From the NCBI GenBank assembly GCA_903922535.1, contig CAIXUF010001196.1, forward strand, positions 1-19,245: 19,245 nucleotides of DNA. Direction: 5' to 3'. Shown here one piece after another: positions 9,501 to 14,946 of the stretch (positions within the stretch are counted from its first letter, which is position 1; the number at the start of each line of letters is the position of its first letter). Position numbers and translations under genes: made by a program. The notes beneath the pieces were generated by a model, which was not told where the DNA came from, ran no database searches, and worked only from the letters and a program-made list of their open reading frames with translations. The DNA is from Candidatus Hydrogenedentota bacterium. Its GTDB lineage: Bacteria > Hydrogenedentota > Hydrogenedentia > Hydrogenedentiales > CAITNO01.

Positions 9501-11608
9501 AGGGTGATTTGACCGCGGCGGTGGTGACCGAGGCGGATGTGGACACGGCGGTGCCCGGAGCCTACTACGTGGCCTACAGCGTCAGCGACGGCAGCAACAC
9601 CACCCTCGCCGTGCGCTTTGTGACGGTTGCGGACCGGACCGCACCGCTTATCACCCTGATCGGCCTGGCGGCGATGACCGTGCCTTGCGGCGGGACATAC
9701 GCGGAGCTTGGCGCGACGGCCAGCGACGCCTGTGCGGGCGATCTCAGCGCAGGCATCGTGCGCGCCGGCACGGTCGACACGGCGGTGCCCGGCGTCTACA
9801 CGGTCACATACAACGTGGGCGACGGCTTGAACAGCGCGGTCCAGGCCGTGCGAACGGTGACGGTGACCGCGCACACCCGTCTTGCCGTCACTTCCCCGAA
9901 CGGCGGAGAAACTTGGGCGCAACGTTCCGTGCAAACCATCACGTGGGACGCGACCGGCGTGACCGGCCTGGTGGCGGTTCTCCTGAACGAGAATGGCACA
10001 GACACGCAGTGGCTTGGCCAGGCCGCAGCCTCAGCCGGGCAGATGTCGTGGACGGTTCCCGCAACGCTGACGCCGGGTAGCGGGTACAGGATTCATATGG
10101 TCTCGGGCGACAACAACGCAATTGAGGACCTCAGCGACAATCCGTTCACTCTTGTCTCCGGAACATCACCGCTGACCGTTATTTCGCCAAACGGCGGCGA
10201 GACCTGGAAGCAGGGCGAAACCCACCTGGTCACTTGGGACCAGACCGGCGTGACCGGCAACGTGTCGGTCTATCTGAACGTGAACGGCGCGGACACCGAC
10301 TGGCTTGGCGCGGCTTCGGCTTCGGCCGGGCAGATGCTCTGGACCGTTCCCGCCTGGGTGCCTGCGGGCATGGTGTACAAGATCCTGGTGATTTCCGCGG
10401 ACAACAACGCGGTGGAGGATCGGAGCGAGAACCCGTTCACCATCACGGTCGGTGCCACGCTTGGCGTCAGCGCGCCGAACGGCTGGGAAACCTGGACCCA
10501 GGGCGAGTCCCGCCTCATCACCTGGAACCAGATCGGCGTGACCGGCTCCGTGTCAGTCTATTTGGAGGACAACGGGGTGGTAACCCAGTGGCTTGGCGCG
10601 GCCCCGGCTTCAGACGGGCAACTGGCATGGACGCTTCCCGCCTGGGTGACGCCGGGCGGCGCGTACAAGGTCCTGGTGATTTCCGCGGACAACAACGCGG
10701 TGGAGGACCTGAGCGACGGCACCTTTACCATTGCCTCCGGCGTGTCCCCGCTGACGCTGATCTCGCCGAACGGCGGCGAACTGTGGATTCAGGGCGGGAC
10801 CGGGACCGTCACCTGGAGCCAGACCGGCGTGACGGGTGCGGTGGCGGTCCTGCTGAATGACAATGGCACGGACACCGCGTGGATGGGCGAGGTGGCCGCT
10901 TCAGCCGGGCAGTTCTCGTGGACCATTCCTTCCTGGGTGTCCCCCGGTAGTGCGTACAAGATCCACGTGATTTCCGGCGACAACAACGCGATAGAGGATT
11001 TGAGCGACGGCACCTTCAGCATCATCGCGCCCCCGCTCACGCTCATCTCCCCGAACGGCGGCGAGTCGTGGGCGCAGGGCGAAACCCACAGCATCACTTG
11101 GAACCAGACCGGTTTGACGGGCGCGGTGGCGGTACTGCTGAATGTGGACGGCGCAGACACGGCATGGCTGGGCGCGGCCGCCTCGGGGCAGTTCTCCTGG
11201 ACGGTTCCGGCAACACTGACGCCGGGCAGCAACTACCGGATTCATCTGATCTACGGCGATGAGAACCGCTTTGCGGACCTGAGCGACGGCACCTTCACCA
11301 TCGCGGTGCCGGGGGATCTGCCCACGCTTGCGGTCACCTCACCCAACGGCGGCGAGACCTGGACGGTGGGCCAAAGCTATTCTGTGACATGGACCGAGAC
11401 CAATGTGACCGGCGCGGTGGCGGTCCTGCTGAACGTGGACAGCGTGGACACGGTATGGCTGGGCGCGGCGGCGGCCTCGTCGGAACAATTCTCCTGGACG
11501 GTCCCCTCCTGGGTGACGCCGGCCAGCACCTGCAAGATCCACCTGATTTCCGGGGACAACAACGCGATAGGGGACCTGAGCGACGGCACATTTACGTTAA
11601 CGCCGTAG
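536..11608 (+). CDS. Giant secreted mosaic repeat protein (3690 aa), probable surface adhesin
   Basis: A Sec signal peptide (residues 1 to about 29, ending VFA before APQ) leads an all-beta mosaic. Residues about 30-270 are unrecognised. InlB/Listeria-Bacteroides-type repeats follow to about 446, then an MBG domain (448-526), four YDG repeats (528-874) and a degenerate fifth (to about 965). Next come two 'GQAL..S.LSGGSA' repeats (968-1124), an Ig-like domain (1128-1218), one DUF5011-like domain (1224-1299), a Pmp-like beta-helix (1301-1611), divergent InlB repeats (1614-1899), a second beta-helix (1901-2230), an InlB unit, IPT/TIG (2310-2398), HYR-like (2402-2484), eight DUF5011-like repeats (2485-3112) and six Kre9/KNH-like repeats (3115-3690). 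No catalytic motif is visible. It ends in a KNH repeat with no LPXTG, PEP-CTERM or transmembrane anchor. A role in adhesion or matrix formation is inferred from the architecture. The reading frame is intact throughout. Confidence 0.9.
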   Translation: MSRHLNAGFIWVSIMAAFLCGVPTAPVFAAPQLLAAQAEVIASVASQAVETGTYTAPAGKNRVLVLTTSTYKSSLGNQADAVVSTTTLPTWNGKTFTKAEGGILLIGTTNGHGVEQFYAAIGDSTVTQTYTLTVTYQGSIDRKQAAITCLGNIDQTSPRSGVTYGAYANSGTATSGLTNVTTANLTNGPIPVDFVIVDSAALVPASSTLTLTAAAGQTNVATWLSATNRKYSTGNFHMATSANKLMNYTSNASTGRWGICAAAYKPSYSVTATAGTGGSLSGWTDGSYDNNASVSITAVPATGYHFLNWQAKTAALGVTPDNFVDVTGANTSPYVFHAGLKNDNIVQSAALDRNGHVVQATFALNTYTVTFDPGTDGTVTPGSTVVTYTSTYGAGTAGSLPTPTPVTGKNFLGWYTQINGGGTLVTNATTVTILADQTLYASWSNPVPITITADAKTKVYGDADPALTWSITAGALESGDSITGTLTRATGETVLGGPYTITQGSLAFPAKYTVTFVPAGLAITPRSLTVTDAAAVSKVYDGTVSATFTGTTLSGVVISDIVTVTPPASGAFAHAGIGTGIAVTPSGSWTLGGAAAGNYAVIQPTGFTANITQRALYVSGATASNKIYDGTTTASISSATLMGIVGADNVSLQMPAFGAFASKNVGAGIAVTASMTLTGSGAGNYTLTQPTGLTASITPKALTVSGIMSPISKTYDGTTNVSIWITALSGVVGGDSVSPPLPASGNFADKNVGTGKAVTVVVPLTGSDAGNYTLTQPTGLTGKITPKPLGVTGAVAANKTYDGTFNATITGATLTGVVAGDIVTLEPSMFGDFMSKDAGEGIAVATVLALTGSDAGNYILNTQAGLTANITVAPLTVAIVGNPTKTADGSTVATLNPSNYWIGGLVAADTITITKSNGSYDSAAAGARSVTVSLSPDDFAPGSNTLLSNYSLPTIATGFGTIVGKTVPVINAWPTASTISYGQALNASALSGGSASTSGSFAFTTPSMAPSNAGMFEADVTFTPIDGSAYATASGLVTVMVNKATPAITPPTASSIIIGQALSTSTLIGGSARNPYNWAMVAGSFAFTTPSVIPAGTGPQPVVFTPMDTASYNAPAEFSVTVAVQPAPFTVEAVSALSIRAPLEGSATFEVRAVGAIGTPYYAWHRMNAEGIWVPVYDKEEEALVISPVTNDVAGPYRCTVTDEVTSVDSPIFTLAICDTSKLAISLIGAASVSVQLGDSFTDPGATATDACAGDVTGNIVVSGDTINTAAPGTYVIRYNVGDGNGNAAAEVVRTVTVGKFYLVDAQNSAGPWDGVAWATAFRDIQSAVDAAANDGGGDVLVAAGTYTATTDPVVTMRPGVHLFGGFSGTTSSGGQRDLSKNITVFDGQNVRRCVIGANNAALDGFVVARGLASYGGGMYNDSSSPTVVNCSFTENSASQAGGMYNYSSSPAVVNCTFTGNSANYYGGGMQNSNYASPTVVNCTFTGNSTNYDGSGGNGGGMYNDYYSYPILTNCILWGDSSGWNNSEISDFSSAPSVSFSCIGGGYPGTGNINGDPGFVGVPGGGSLQLRAGSPCIDTGMASGAPGTDIRGAARPQGAGVDMGAYEGSVTPADIVTLTVQISPTDYGTAVPAAGPHLFARGEMVPLSALAAIGREFAGWSGDLSGASPYPGLLMDGNKTVTANFVAGTYALTYMAGAHGMIRGDVLQMVEYQDSGTTVEAVADPGCRFVQWSDGSTQNPRTDENVSGNISVTAIFTSVYTLAYSSGGHGTIYGTTLQTVDEGMNGARVTAAADIGYHFVRWSDGSTQNPRTDVNVTADLAVSAVFGVFRTLNYAAGAHGAIQGAATQSVDEGMDGTPVTAVADTGCHFVQWSDGLTSATRTDTNIVTSLFVTAEFAEGALVYRVSGQNNAGPWDGATWATAFQDIQSAVDAASATQGELWVALGTYVSTGDPVVTMRPGVALYGGFAGTESSRGQRDWSANVTAINGDNARRCVVGANNAVLDGFTIAHGSASQGAGMYNSSASPTVANCVFTGNSASYGAGIYNSSASPTMTNCVFTGNSANCGAGMYNSFYASPTLANCVFTGNSAGQGGGMYNNEETSPTLTNCVFTGNSADYGGGMHNYPFSSPVVTNCILWGDSAYWGAEMYNYNGQQSIASVTYSCVAGGYPGAGNIDTDPQFVNLGEDRLQLWAGSPCIDTGTEVGAPVTDIRGVTRPQGAGIDMGVYEGAVKPEDIVTLTVQVSPSGLGVTTPSEGAHSFVRGERVRLSAAVPSDWSFEGWSGDVSSPLPECWIVLDADKVVTAAFSTELLPAPTALNPNQGTPVGGTIVDIAGTGFTVAGRTRVLFGGIEALAVSAQLYDDGLHIICETPPHAAGVVDVEVVNPDGASAILPGGFTYVDLVPPLITNCGGYFIHGANARCGAVLPDFAQFVEATDDVTPAEDLIITQVPAVGTEVFLGETPVTVTVTDQAGNSSTCISILSTVDMTPPVITLVGGPVVMVDCGGTYTEPGAIATDNCVSGLPVTVGGMTVNPAVPGTYIVTYDAKDGLGNTSVRAMRTVTVTDRTAPVITLNGAASVNIECGSTYTELGATAMDACAGDLSAGVIVAGGVNTAVPGSYSMIYLVSDGRNLASATRMVTVTDTAPPVITLNGLPSVTVDCGGTYADPGATAMDACAGGLTRAIIVAGSVNTAVPGTHTVIYLVSDGRNMASAQRTVTVVDRAAPVITINGPPTLTVECGGVYNELGATATDACMGDLTGSIVVAGSVNTGLRGVYSILYLVTDGKYLAYAGRTVSVVDTTAPVILLNGLPSVTVEYGGTYVDPGATATDNCTAAVTVTVGGQTVNTAVPGTYAVSYSANDGRGNSSTMTRMVTVADTTVPVITLNGSPAVTVACGGTYTDAGATANDGYAGNVTSRITVVNPVNTSAPGVYTVRYNADDGYGNRAVEVTRTVTVTDTVKPVITLNGAASATVECGTPYVDAGARAADACKGDLTAAVVTEADVDTAVPGAYYVAYSVSDGSNTTLAVRFVTVADRTAPLITLIGLAAMTVPCGGTYAELGATASDACAGDLSAGIVRAGTVDTAVPGVYTVTYNVGDGLNSAVQAVRTVTVTAHTRLAVTSPNGGETWAQRSVQTITWDATGVTGLVAVLLNENGTDTQWLGQAAASAGQMSWTVPATLTPGSGYRIHMVSGDNNAIEDLSDNPFTLVSGTSPLTVISPNGGETWKQGETHLVTWDQTGVTGNVSVYLNVNGADTDWLGAASASAGQMLWTVPAWVPAGMVYKILVISADNNAVEDRSENPFTITVGATLGVSAPNGWETWTQGESRLITWNQIGVTGSVSVYLEDNGVVTQWLGAAPASDGQLAWTLPAWVTPGGAYKVLVISADNNAVEDLSDGTFTIASGVSPLTLISPNGGELWIQGGTGTVTWSQTGVTGAVAVLLNDNGTDTAWMGEVAASAGQFSWTIPSWVSPGSAYKIHVISGDNNAIEDLSDGTFSIIAPPLTLISPNGGESWAQGETHSITWNQTGLTGAVAVLLNVDGADTAWLGAAASGQFSWTVPATLTPGSNYRIHLIYGDENRFADLSDGTFTIAVPGDLPTLAVTSPNGGETWTVGQSYSVTWTETNVTGAVAVLLNVDSVDTVWLGAAAASSEQFSWTVPSWVTPASTCKIHLISGDNNAIGDLSDGTFTLTP
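2117..3157 (+). repeat. YDG repeat array (four canonical units)
   Basis: Units begin at 2117, 2381, 2639 and 2900 (period 258-264 bp, about 87 residues). Each carries a (S/N)K(V/I/T)YDGT box near its start and a G(A/D)AGNY box towards its end; the first unit has AAAGNY. A fifth unit from 3158 to about 3430 has 'KTADGST' in place of the YDG box and is strongly diverged. YDG domains are known as stalk-like repeats of large bacterial surface proteins, often next to MBG domains as here. Confidence 0.8.
4438..5592 (+). repeat. Beta-helix module, copy 1
   Basis: This right-handed beta-helix segment opens with 'AGPWDG.AWATAF.DIQSAVDAA', passes 'PVVTMRPGV.L.GGF', and continues with Pmp-like units 'NC.FT.NSA..GGMYN'. 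It closes with 'GSPCIDTG', 'PQGAG.DMGAYEG' and a short InlB-like unit. It is paralogous to 6238-7455, offset by about 1803 bp (601 codons). Pmp-like units start near 4823, 4898 and 4979. Confidence 0.8.
5603..6229 (+). repeat. Three divergent InlB B-type repeats between the beta-helices
   Basis: Three units of about 70 residues (210 bp) begin near 5603, 5813 and 6023. Each contains 'Y.aGaHG.I.G', then 'V.A.AD.G..FV.WSDG', and ends in an 'AxF' strand. They connect the two beta-helix modules and probably act as spacers. Assignment to the divergent InlB family rests on the 'F..WSDG....R.D....' pattern. Confidence 0.7.
6238..7455 (+). repeat. Beta-helix module, copy 2, with near-identical internal units
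   Basis: This is the second copy of the 4438-5592 module, with the same head ('NAGPWDG..WATAF.DIQSAVDAA') and tail ('GSPCIDTG', 'DMGVYEG', InlB-like unit). Internally, an apparently identical stretch of about 27 bp, beginning AACTGCGTATTCACGG, recurs at 6623, 6698, 6776 and 6854 (spacing 75, 78, 78 bp, always in frame). Such DNA-level identity points to recent amplification or gene conversion. Confidence 0.8.
7993..9869 (+). repeat. Array of eight DUF5011-like Ig repeats
   Basis: Eight units at a period of about 234 bp (78 residues) start with 'PVITLNG' near 7997, 8233, 8466, 8700, 8935, 9169, 9409 and 9643. Each continues with a 'v.CGGTY.dpGAtA.DaC' segment, 'VNTAVPG.Y.v.Y...DG' and 'R.VTV'. 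Six units carry both cysteines. Unit 5 has Tyr in place of the first and unit 6 Tyr in place of the second. DUF5011-like domains are known in bacterial surface proteins. Confidence 0.85.
9881..11605 (+). repeat. Array of six Kre9/KNH-like C-terminal repeats
   Basis: Units start at 9881, 10172, 10460, 10751, 11036 and 11327 (period 285-291 bp, about 97 residues). Each begins 'L.V.SPNGGE.W..G', passes 'ITW..TGVTG.V.V.LN..G..T.WLG', 'G...W.(V/I/L)P' and 'Y.I.(V/L)IS.DNNA', and ends 'DLSDG.FT'. Unit 3 has PNGWETW. Unit 5 is two codons shorter and reads GDENRF where the others have DNNA. Kre9/KNH-like modules occur in fungal wall proteins and bacterial secreted proteins. Confidence 0.8.
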
Positions 11609-11624
11609 AACATTGGAAATAGGC

Positions 11625-11701
11625 GGCCGGGGAGCAGCATGCGGTCCTGACAAGTCAAGGACCCGGTGGCAAGCCACGCCGCATGGGATGCCTGTCCGGC
11701 C
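11625..11701. other. Nested inverted-repeat element just after the giant gene
   Basis: Outer arms GGCCGG (11625-11630) and CCGGCC (11696-11701) enclose inner arms CATGCGG (11638-11644) and CCGCATG (11679-11685). Inside these lie two small hairpins, TCCTGAC-AA-GTC(A)AGGA (11645-11661) and TGGC-AA-GCCA (11667-11676). Folded, this is a branched structure 17 nt past the stop codon. There is no U-tract, so it is not a typical intrinsic terminator. It could be a 3' UTR structure or part of a dispersed repeat with 11754-11950. Confidence 0.5.
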
Positions 11702-11753
11702 ATTCTGGGGGATTCCGAATGGCGCTGACTTAGGGGGAATGGTGCTTTGTACC

Positions 11754-11950
11754 GCCCCTACCTTCGGGGCTCAATTTCGGGGAGGCGTTTCGCACCTGGG
11801 CCTAACGGCCCAGGCTAATGAATACCGCGCCTTCGGCGCTCCGAACAGTGAAGACCATTTCCCGATTCCGGTCTCTCCGCCCAATGATGTTTCGTGTCCG
11901 GAGCGCCACCGGCGCGGCATGAAAGAGCCCAGGGCGTGAACCCTGGGCTC
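11754..11950. repeat. Cluster of small hairpins (REP/MITE-like candidate)
   Basis: Perfect stems follow each other: GCCCC/GGGGC (11754-11770), CCTGGGCC-TAAC-GGCCCAGG (11795-11814), GCGCC-TTC-GGCGC (11827-11839), GCGCC-ACC-GGCGC (11903-11915) and GAGCCCAGGG-CGTGAA-CCCTGGGCTC (11925-11950). An 11-nt-loop hairpin CCATTC/GAATGG precedes them at 11700-11722. No protein in any frame looks real here. The density of stems resembles dispersed palindromic elements rather than one terminator. Bases 11951-12234 show no further structure I can support. Confidence 0.5.
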
Positions 11951-12234
11951 GTGACATTCCCCTTCCCCGTGAGCCTCGAAGGGGCGGCACAAAGAGCCCC
12001 CGCCTTTATCCAGTGCCATCCGGGGGGATTCGCTGTTTGCCGCAGCCTGTCGCCGTGCGCGAAACTCGCCCTGCGCATTCATGGTCATACACCAAACGGC
12101 AACGTGTCGCCGGGCTTCGTGTCTGGGAGCAGACGGCGGTCGTGGCGTGTTTCTACCTTGGGTGCCGGACCACGACGGCATTCAATTCGGGAAGAAGAAA
12201 AATGGATTCTTGCGCATTTCAGGGCGGTTCAGGG

Positions 12235-14601
12235 ATGGTGAAATCGGTTCTCGTCGCGGGATGCTTCCTGCTGATTGGATTCCTTGCCACGTATGCGCTG
12301 CTGGCCCCCGCGCCCAAACCCGCGACCGCGCCGCCCGCGGAGTTCTCCGCACTGCGCGCCATAGAGCACAGCAGGGCGACGGCCCGGGTGCCCCATCCGA
12401 TGGGAACCGCGGCCAACGACACCGTGCGCGCCTATATCGTCGGCAAGCTCAGGGAGATGGGCGTGGAGGTGGAGGAGCAGCGCGGGGACCAGGCATCACG
12501 GCGTCACCACGGGAAGACCTTTGAAGTTTGCACCAACGTGATTGGGCGTATCCCGGGCACGGCCAACTCCAAGGCGTTCACGCTGATGGCGCACTTTGAC
12601 TCGGTGCCCTACGGCCCCGGCGCCTCGGATGACGGATCGGGGATGGTGACCCTGCTGGAGACCGCGCGGGCGATCAAGGCCGGGCCGCCCCTGAAGAACG
12701 ACATCATTTTCCTCTTCACCGACGGGGAGGAGTCCGGCGAGGTGGGGGCGCGGGCCTTCATGGACACCCCGTGGGCGGACAAGGTGGGCCTTATTCTGAA
12801 TTTCGAGGCGCGCGGCACCGGCGGTCCCTCCATGATGTTTGAGACCAGTCCGGGCAACGGCTGGCTCATCCCGGAGGCGGCCAAGGCGGGGGTTGACCTG
12901 CGCGCCTGCTCGCTCATGTACGGCGTCTACAAGATGATGCCCTTCAACAGCGATTTCACCGCGGCGAAACACCGCGGACTGAAGGGGTTCAATGTCGCCT
13001 TCATCGACAACTTCTGCTGGTACCACACCAAGAACGACACGCCGGAGCACATGAGTCTGGCCAGCCTGCAGAACCATGGCTCCTACGGGCTGGGCCTGGC
13101 GCGGCATTTTGGCAACCTGCCGCTCGACGGCGACCTTGTGAAACCCGACTTGGTGTATTTCAATACCATAGGCTCCCGGATGGTCTATTATCCGACGGCG
13201 TGGAGTGCGCCCATCGTGCTGGCGGCGGCCCTCGTGTTCCTGCTCATGGTGATACTGGGCTGGATGCGGGGCCACATAACCCTGCCGGGATTTCTCGGGG
13301 GCATCCTCGCCTTTGCGCTCACCGCCCTGCTGTCCGTGCTGGCCGCGCTGGCCGCGCTGGCCGCGGTCTATGGGCCGCAGAAGCTGTACACCCAGTACAC
13401 CTCCGGCATCACCAATCTGCCCGACCTGGTCGCGCTGAACCACAACACCCTGTACGGCTGGGCCTTCGCCGCGCTGGTCGTGGGCGTCTTCATGGCCTGC
13501 TACCAGGGATTCTGCCGGTGGACCCGCACCGCCAATCTTGCGGCGGGCGCGCTTGCCTGGTGGGTGGCCGCCCTTGCGGCCCTGCAGCATTTTATGCCCG
13601 CTTTCATGCCCGGCGGCAGCTACATTGCCGCATGGCCGCTGCTCTTCGCCTCGCTGGGCCTGGCTGTTTCGTTTCTGTGGCGCGCCGACGCCCCCGCCTC
13701 ACCCCTTCGTGTGTTTCTGCTGGGGGCCTTCGCCGTGCCCGGCATTATTCTTGTCGCACCCTCCTACCAGGTGCTTTTGTCCACCATTATGGTCATGATG
13801 GCGCCCGGACTGGCCCTGCTCATGGCATCGGTCCTGAGTCTGCTGATCCCGCAGATTCCGCTGATGACCAGTCCCAGCCGCTGGTGGCTTCCGGTCTGCG
13901 CGGTCGGCGTGGCGCTGCTGATGCTGGCGTATGGCGTGGCCAACAGCGGCCACACCGCTGAACGGCCCAGGCTCAACTCTCTGGCCTACGGGCTCGATTT
14001 CGACACCGGCAGCGCCGCGTGGTTCAGTTACGACCAGAAACTGGACGCGTGGACCTCCACCTTCTTCCCGTCGGACGGTGCCACAACGCCGCGCGGCCCC
14101 ATCAGCGAGTACGTTCCCGGCGATGACCGGCAGTATTGGAAAGCCCCCGCGCCGGTGGCGCCCTATGAGGGGCCCGATACAAAACTGGTCAGCGACAGCA
14201 CGGGGCCGGAAGGGCGGACTGTCACCCTGCACGTCACCGCGCCGGAACGGCCGCTCGACCTTAGAATTCGGCTGGTGTCCGACAACACCGTCCATTTCGC
14301 CACGGTTTTCGGCCAGAAGGTGGATGGCGGCGGCAGGGACTGGAACATGAACTTCAGGGGCTTTCCCCCCGAAGGCGCCGACATCACGTTTCAGGTTGAC
14401 CCGGCGGCTCCGCTCGCGTTCAGGTTCGAAGAGCGGCTGCTGGGCTTGCCGAGCCTGCCCGGAGTGCCCGTCCGGCCCGACCACATGGCCGTCGAGCCCA
14501 ACACCATCCGCCGTCCCTGGTCATTCCGGGGCGACGATGTGTATTTGATCCGCACCCTCAATATCGCGGCCGGGGCACCCACCCCTGCGCCCGCGTCTTA
14601 A
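12235..14601 (+). CDS. M28-family zinc metallopeptidase with C-terminal multi-pass membrane domain (788 aa)
   Basis: The predicted enzyme is a co-catalytic di-zinc aminopeptidase-type peptidase. An N-terminal signal anchor (residues 4-23) is followed by the catalytic domain. The ligand set is visible: H120 (in AHFDS), D132 or D133 (in ASDDGSG), the Glu pair E165/E166 (in DGEES), E191 (in NFEARG) and H264 (in WYHTKND). About eight hydrophobic segments (residues about 320-565) and a soluble tail (about 570-788) follow. This layout matches the Fxna/ERMP1-Pff1 branch of M28. The frame is open to 12013. I prefer ATG 12235 because MVKSVL leads directly into the membrane anchor and the codons before it have low GC at third positions. 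ATG 12202, behind a GGGAAGAAG purine run, is the alternative. The substrate is unknown. A weak TTGGGT-N17-TTCAAT could be its promoter (12158-12186). Confidence 0.88.
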   Translation: MVKSVLVAGCFLLIGFLATYALLAPAPKPATAPPAEFSALRAIEHSRATARVPHPMGTAANDTVRAYIVGKLREMGVEVEEQRGDQASRRHHGKTFEVCTNVIGRIPGTANSKAFTLMAHFDSVPYGPGASDDGSGMVTLLETARAIKAGPPLKNDIIFLFTDGEESGEVGARAFMDTPWADKVGLILNFEARGTGGPSMMFETSPGNGWLIPEAAKAGVDLRACSLMYGVYKMMPFNSDFTAAKHRGLKGFNVAFIDNFCWYHTKNDTPEHMSLASLQNHGSYGLGLARHFGNLPLDGDLVKPDLVYFNTIGSRMVYYPTAWSAPIVLAAALVFLLMVILGWMRGHITLPGFLGGILAFALTALLSVLAALAALAAVYGPQKLYTQYTSGITNLPDLVALNHNTLYGWAFAALVVGVFMACYQGFCRWTRTANLAAGALAWWVAALAALQHFMPAFMPGGSYIAAWPLLFASLGLAVSFLWRADAPASPLRVFLLGAFAVPGIILVAPSYQVLLSTIMVMMAPGLALLMASVLSLLIPQIPLMTSPSRWWLPVCAVGVALLMLAYGVANSGHTAERPRLNSLAYGLDFDTGSAAWFSYDQKLDAWTSTFFPSDGATTPRGPISEYVPGDDRQYWKAPAPVAPYEGPDTKLVSDSTGPEGRTVTLHVTAPERPLDLRIRLVSDNTVHFATVFGQKVDGGGRDWNMNFRGFPPEGADITFQVDPAAPLAFRFEERLLGLPSLPGVPVRPDHMAVEPNTIRRPWSFRGDDVYLIRTLNIAAGAPTPAPAS

Positions 14602-14788
14602 ACCCGCGAGCCGAAACAGGGCGGTGGATGTTGCGGCAGTCAACCCCGGGTGGAAGGACGAAAAGGACGGAAATGACAAGGCCAGTCCTCTCCAAGGAGT
14701 TGATTTCCGGCAACGTCCTTTGGGTTCCTTGAGTTCTTGCCATCCATTTTGGAAACGGCAGTTGGGTCGGCCATGGCTCACTTAAGCC

Positions 14789-14821
14789 ATGGACTATATG
14801 GACGGCATGGACGATATGGAC
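14789..14821. repeat. ATGGACNNN microrepeat, 9-bp period
   Basis: Four exact ATGGAC copies occur at 14789, 14798, 14807 and 14816, separated by the triplets TAT, GGC and GAT. Its reverse complement GTCCAT appears once downstream at 14849-14854. The pattern is non-coding, and its function is unknown. Confidence 0.75.
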
Positions 14822-14882
14822 TTAATCAGGCGGGTGATTCGGATTTGTGTCCATTCTTTTCCGTAAAGTCTGCGGCATTCAT

Positions 14883-14914
14883 GGCTTCGGAAGACCCGTC
14901 CTGAAGCCGAAGCC
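14883..14914. terminator. Weak candidate bidirectional terminator hairpin
   Basis: GGCTTCGG (14883-14890) and CCGAAGCC (14907-14914) form a perfect 8-bp stem with a 16-nt loop between two convergent genes. There is no convincing U-tract on either strand. The call rests mainly on location. Confidence 0.25.
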
Positions 14915-14946
14915 GTTTGCAGGTTCATGGAGTCCGTACGGTCCGT

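Larger units (their letters stand above)
14602..14946. other. Convergent intergenic region
   Basis: This gap lies between the stop of the peptidase gene (+) and the stop of the lectin gene (-). It holds the 9-bp periodic repeat at 14789-14821 and an inverted repeat at 14883-14914. I see no gene, and no stem followed by a T-run on either strand. Confidence 0.6.

Noticed and set aside
7361..9934. 857-aa open frame on the minus strand inside the giant gene
   Set aside because: It mirrors the DUF5011 repeat array, reads as His/Arg/Gly-rich low complexity with no domains, and is explained by the repeated codon composition of the real gene.
11625..11701. tRNA gene
   Set aside because: The branched fold superficially resembles a cloverleaf, but there is no 7-bp acceptor stem, no T-loop GTTCRA motif and no plausible anticodon arm.
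11613..12241. Small overlapping ORFs on both strands of the hairpin-rich intergenic region
   Set aside because: They span inverted repeats, overlap each other in several frames, and lack convincing starts or any domain.
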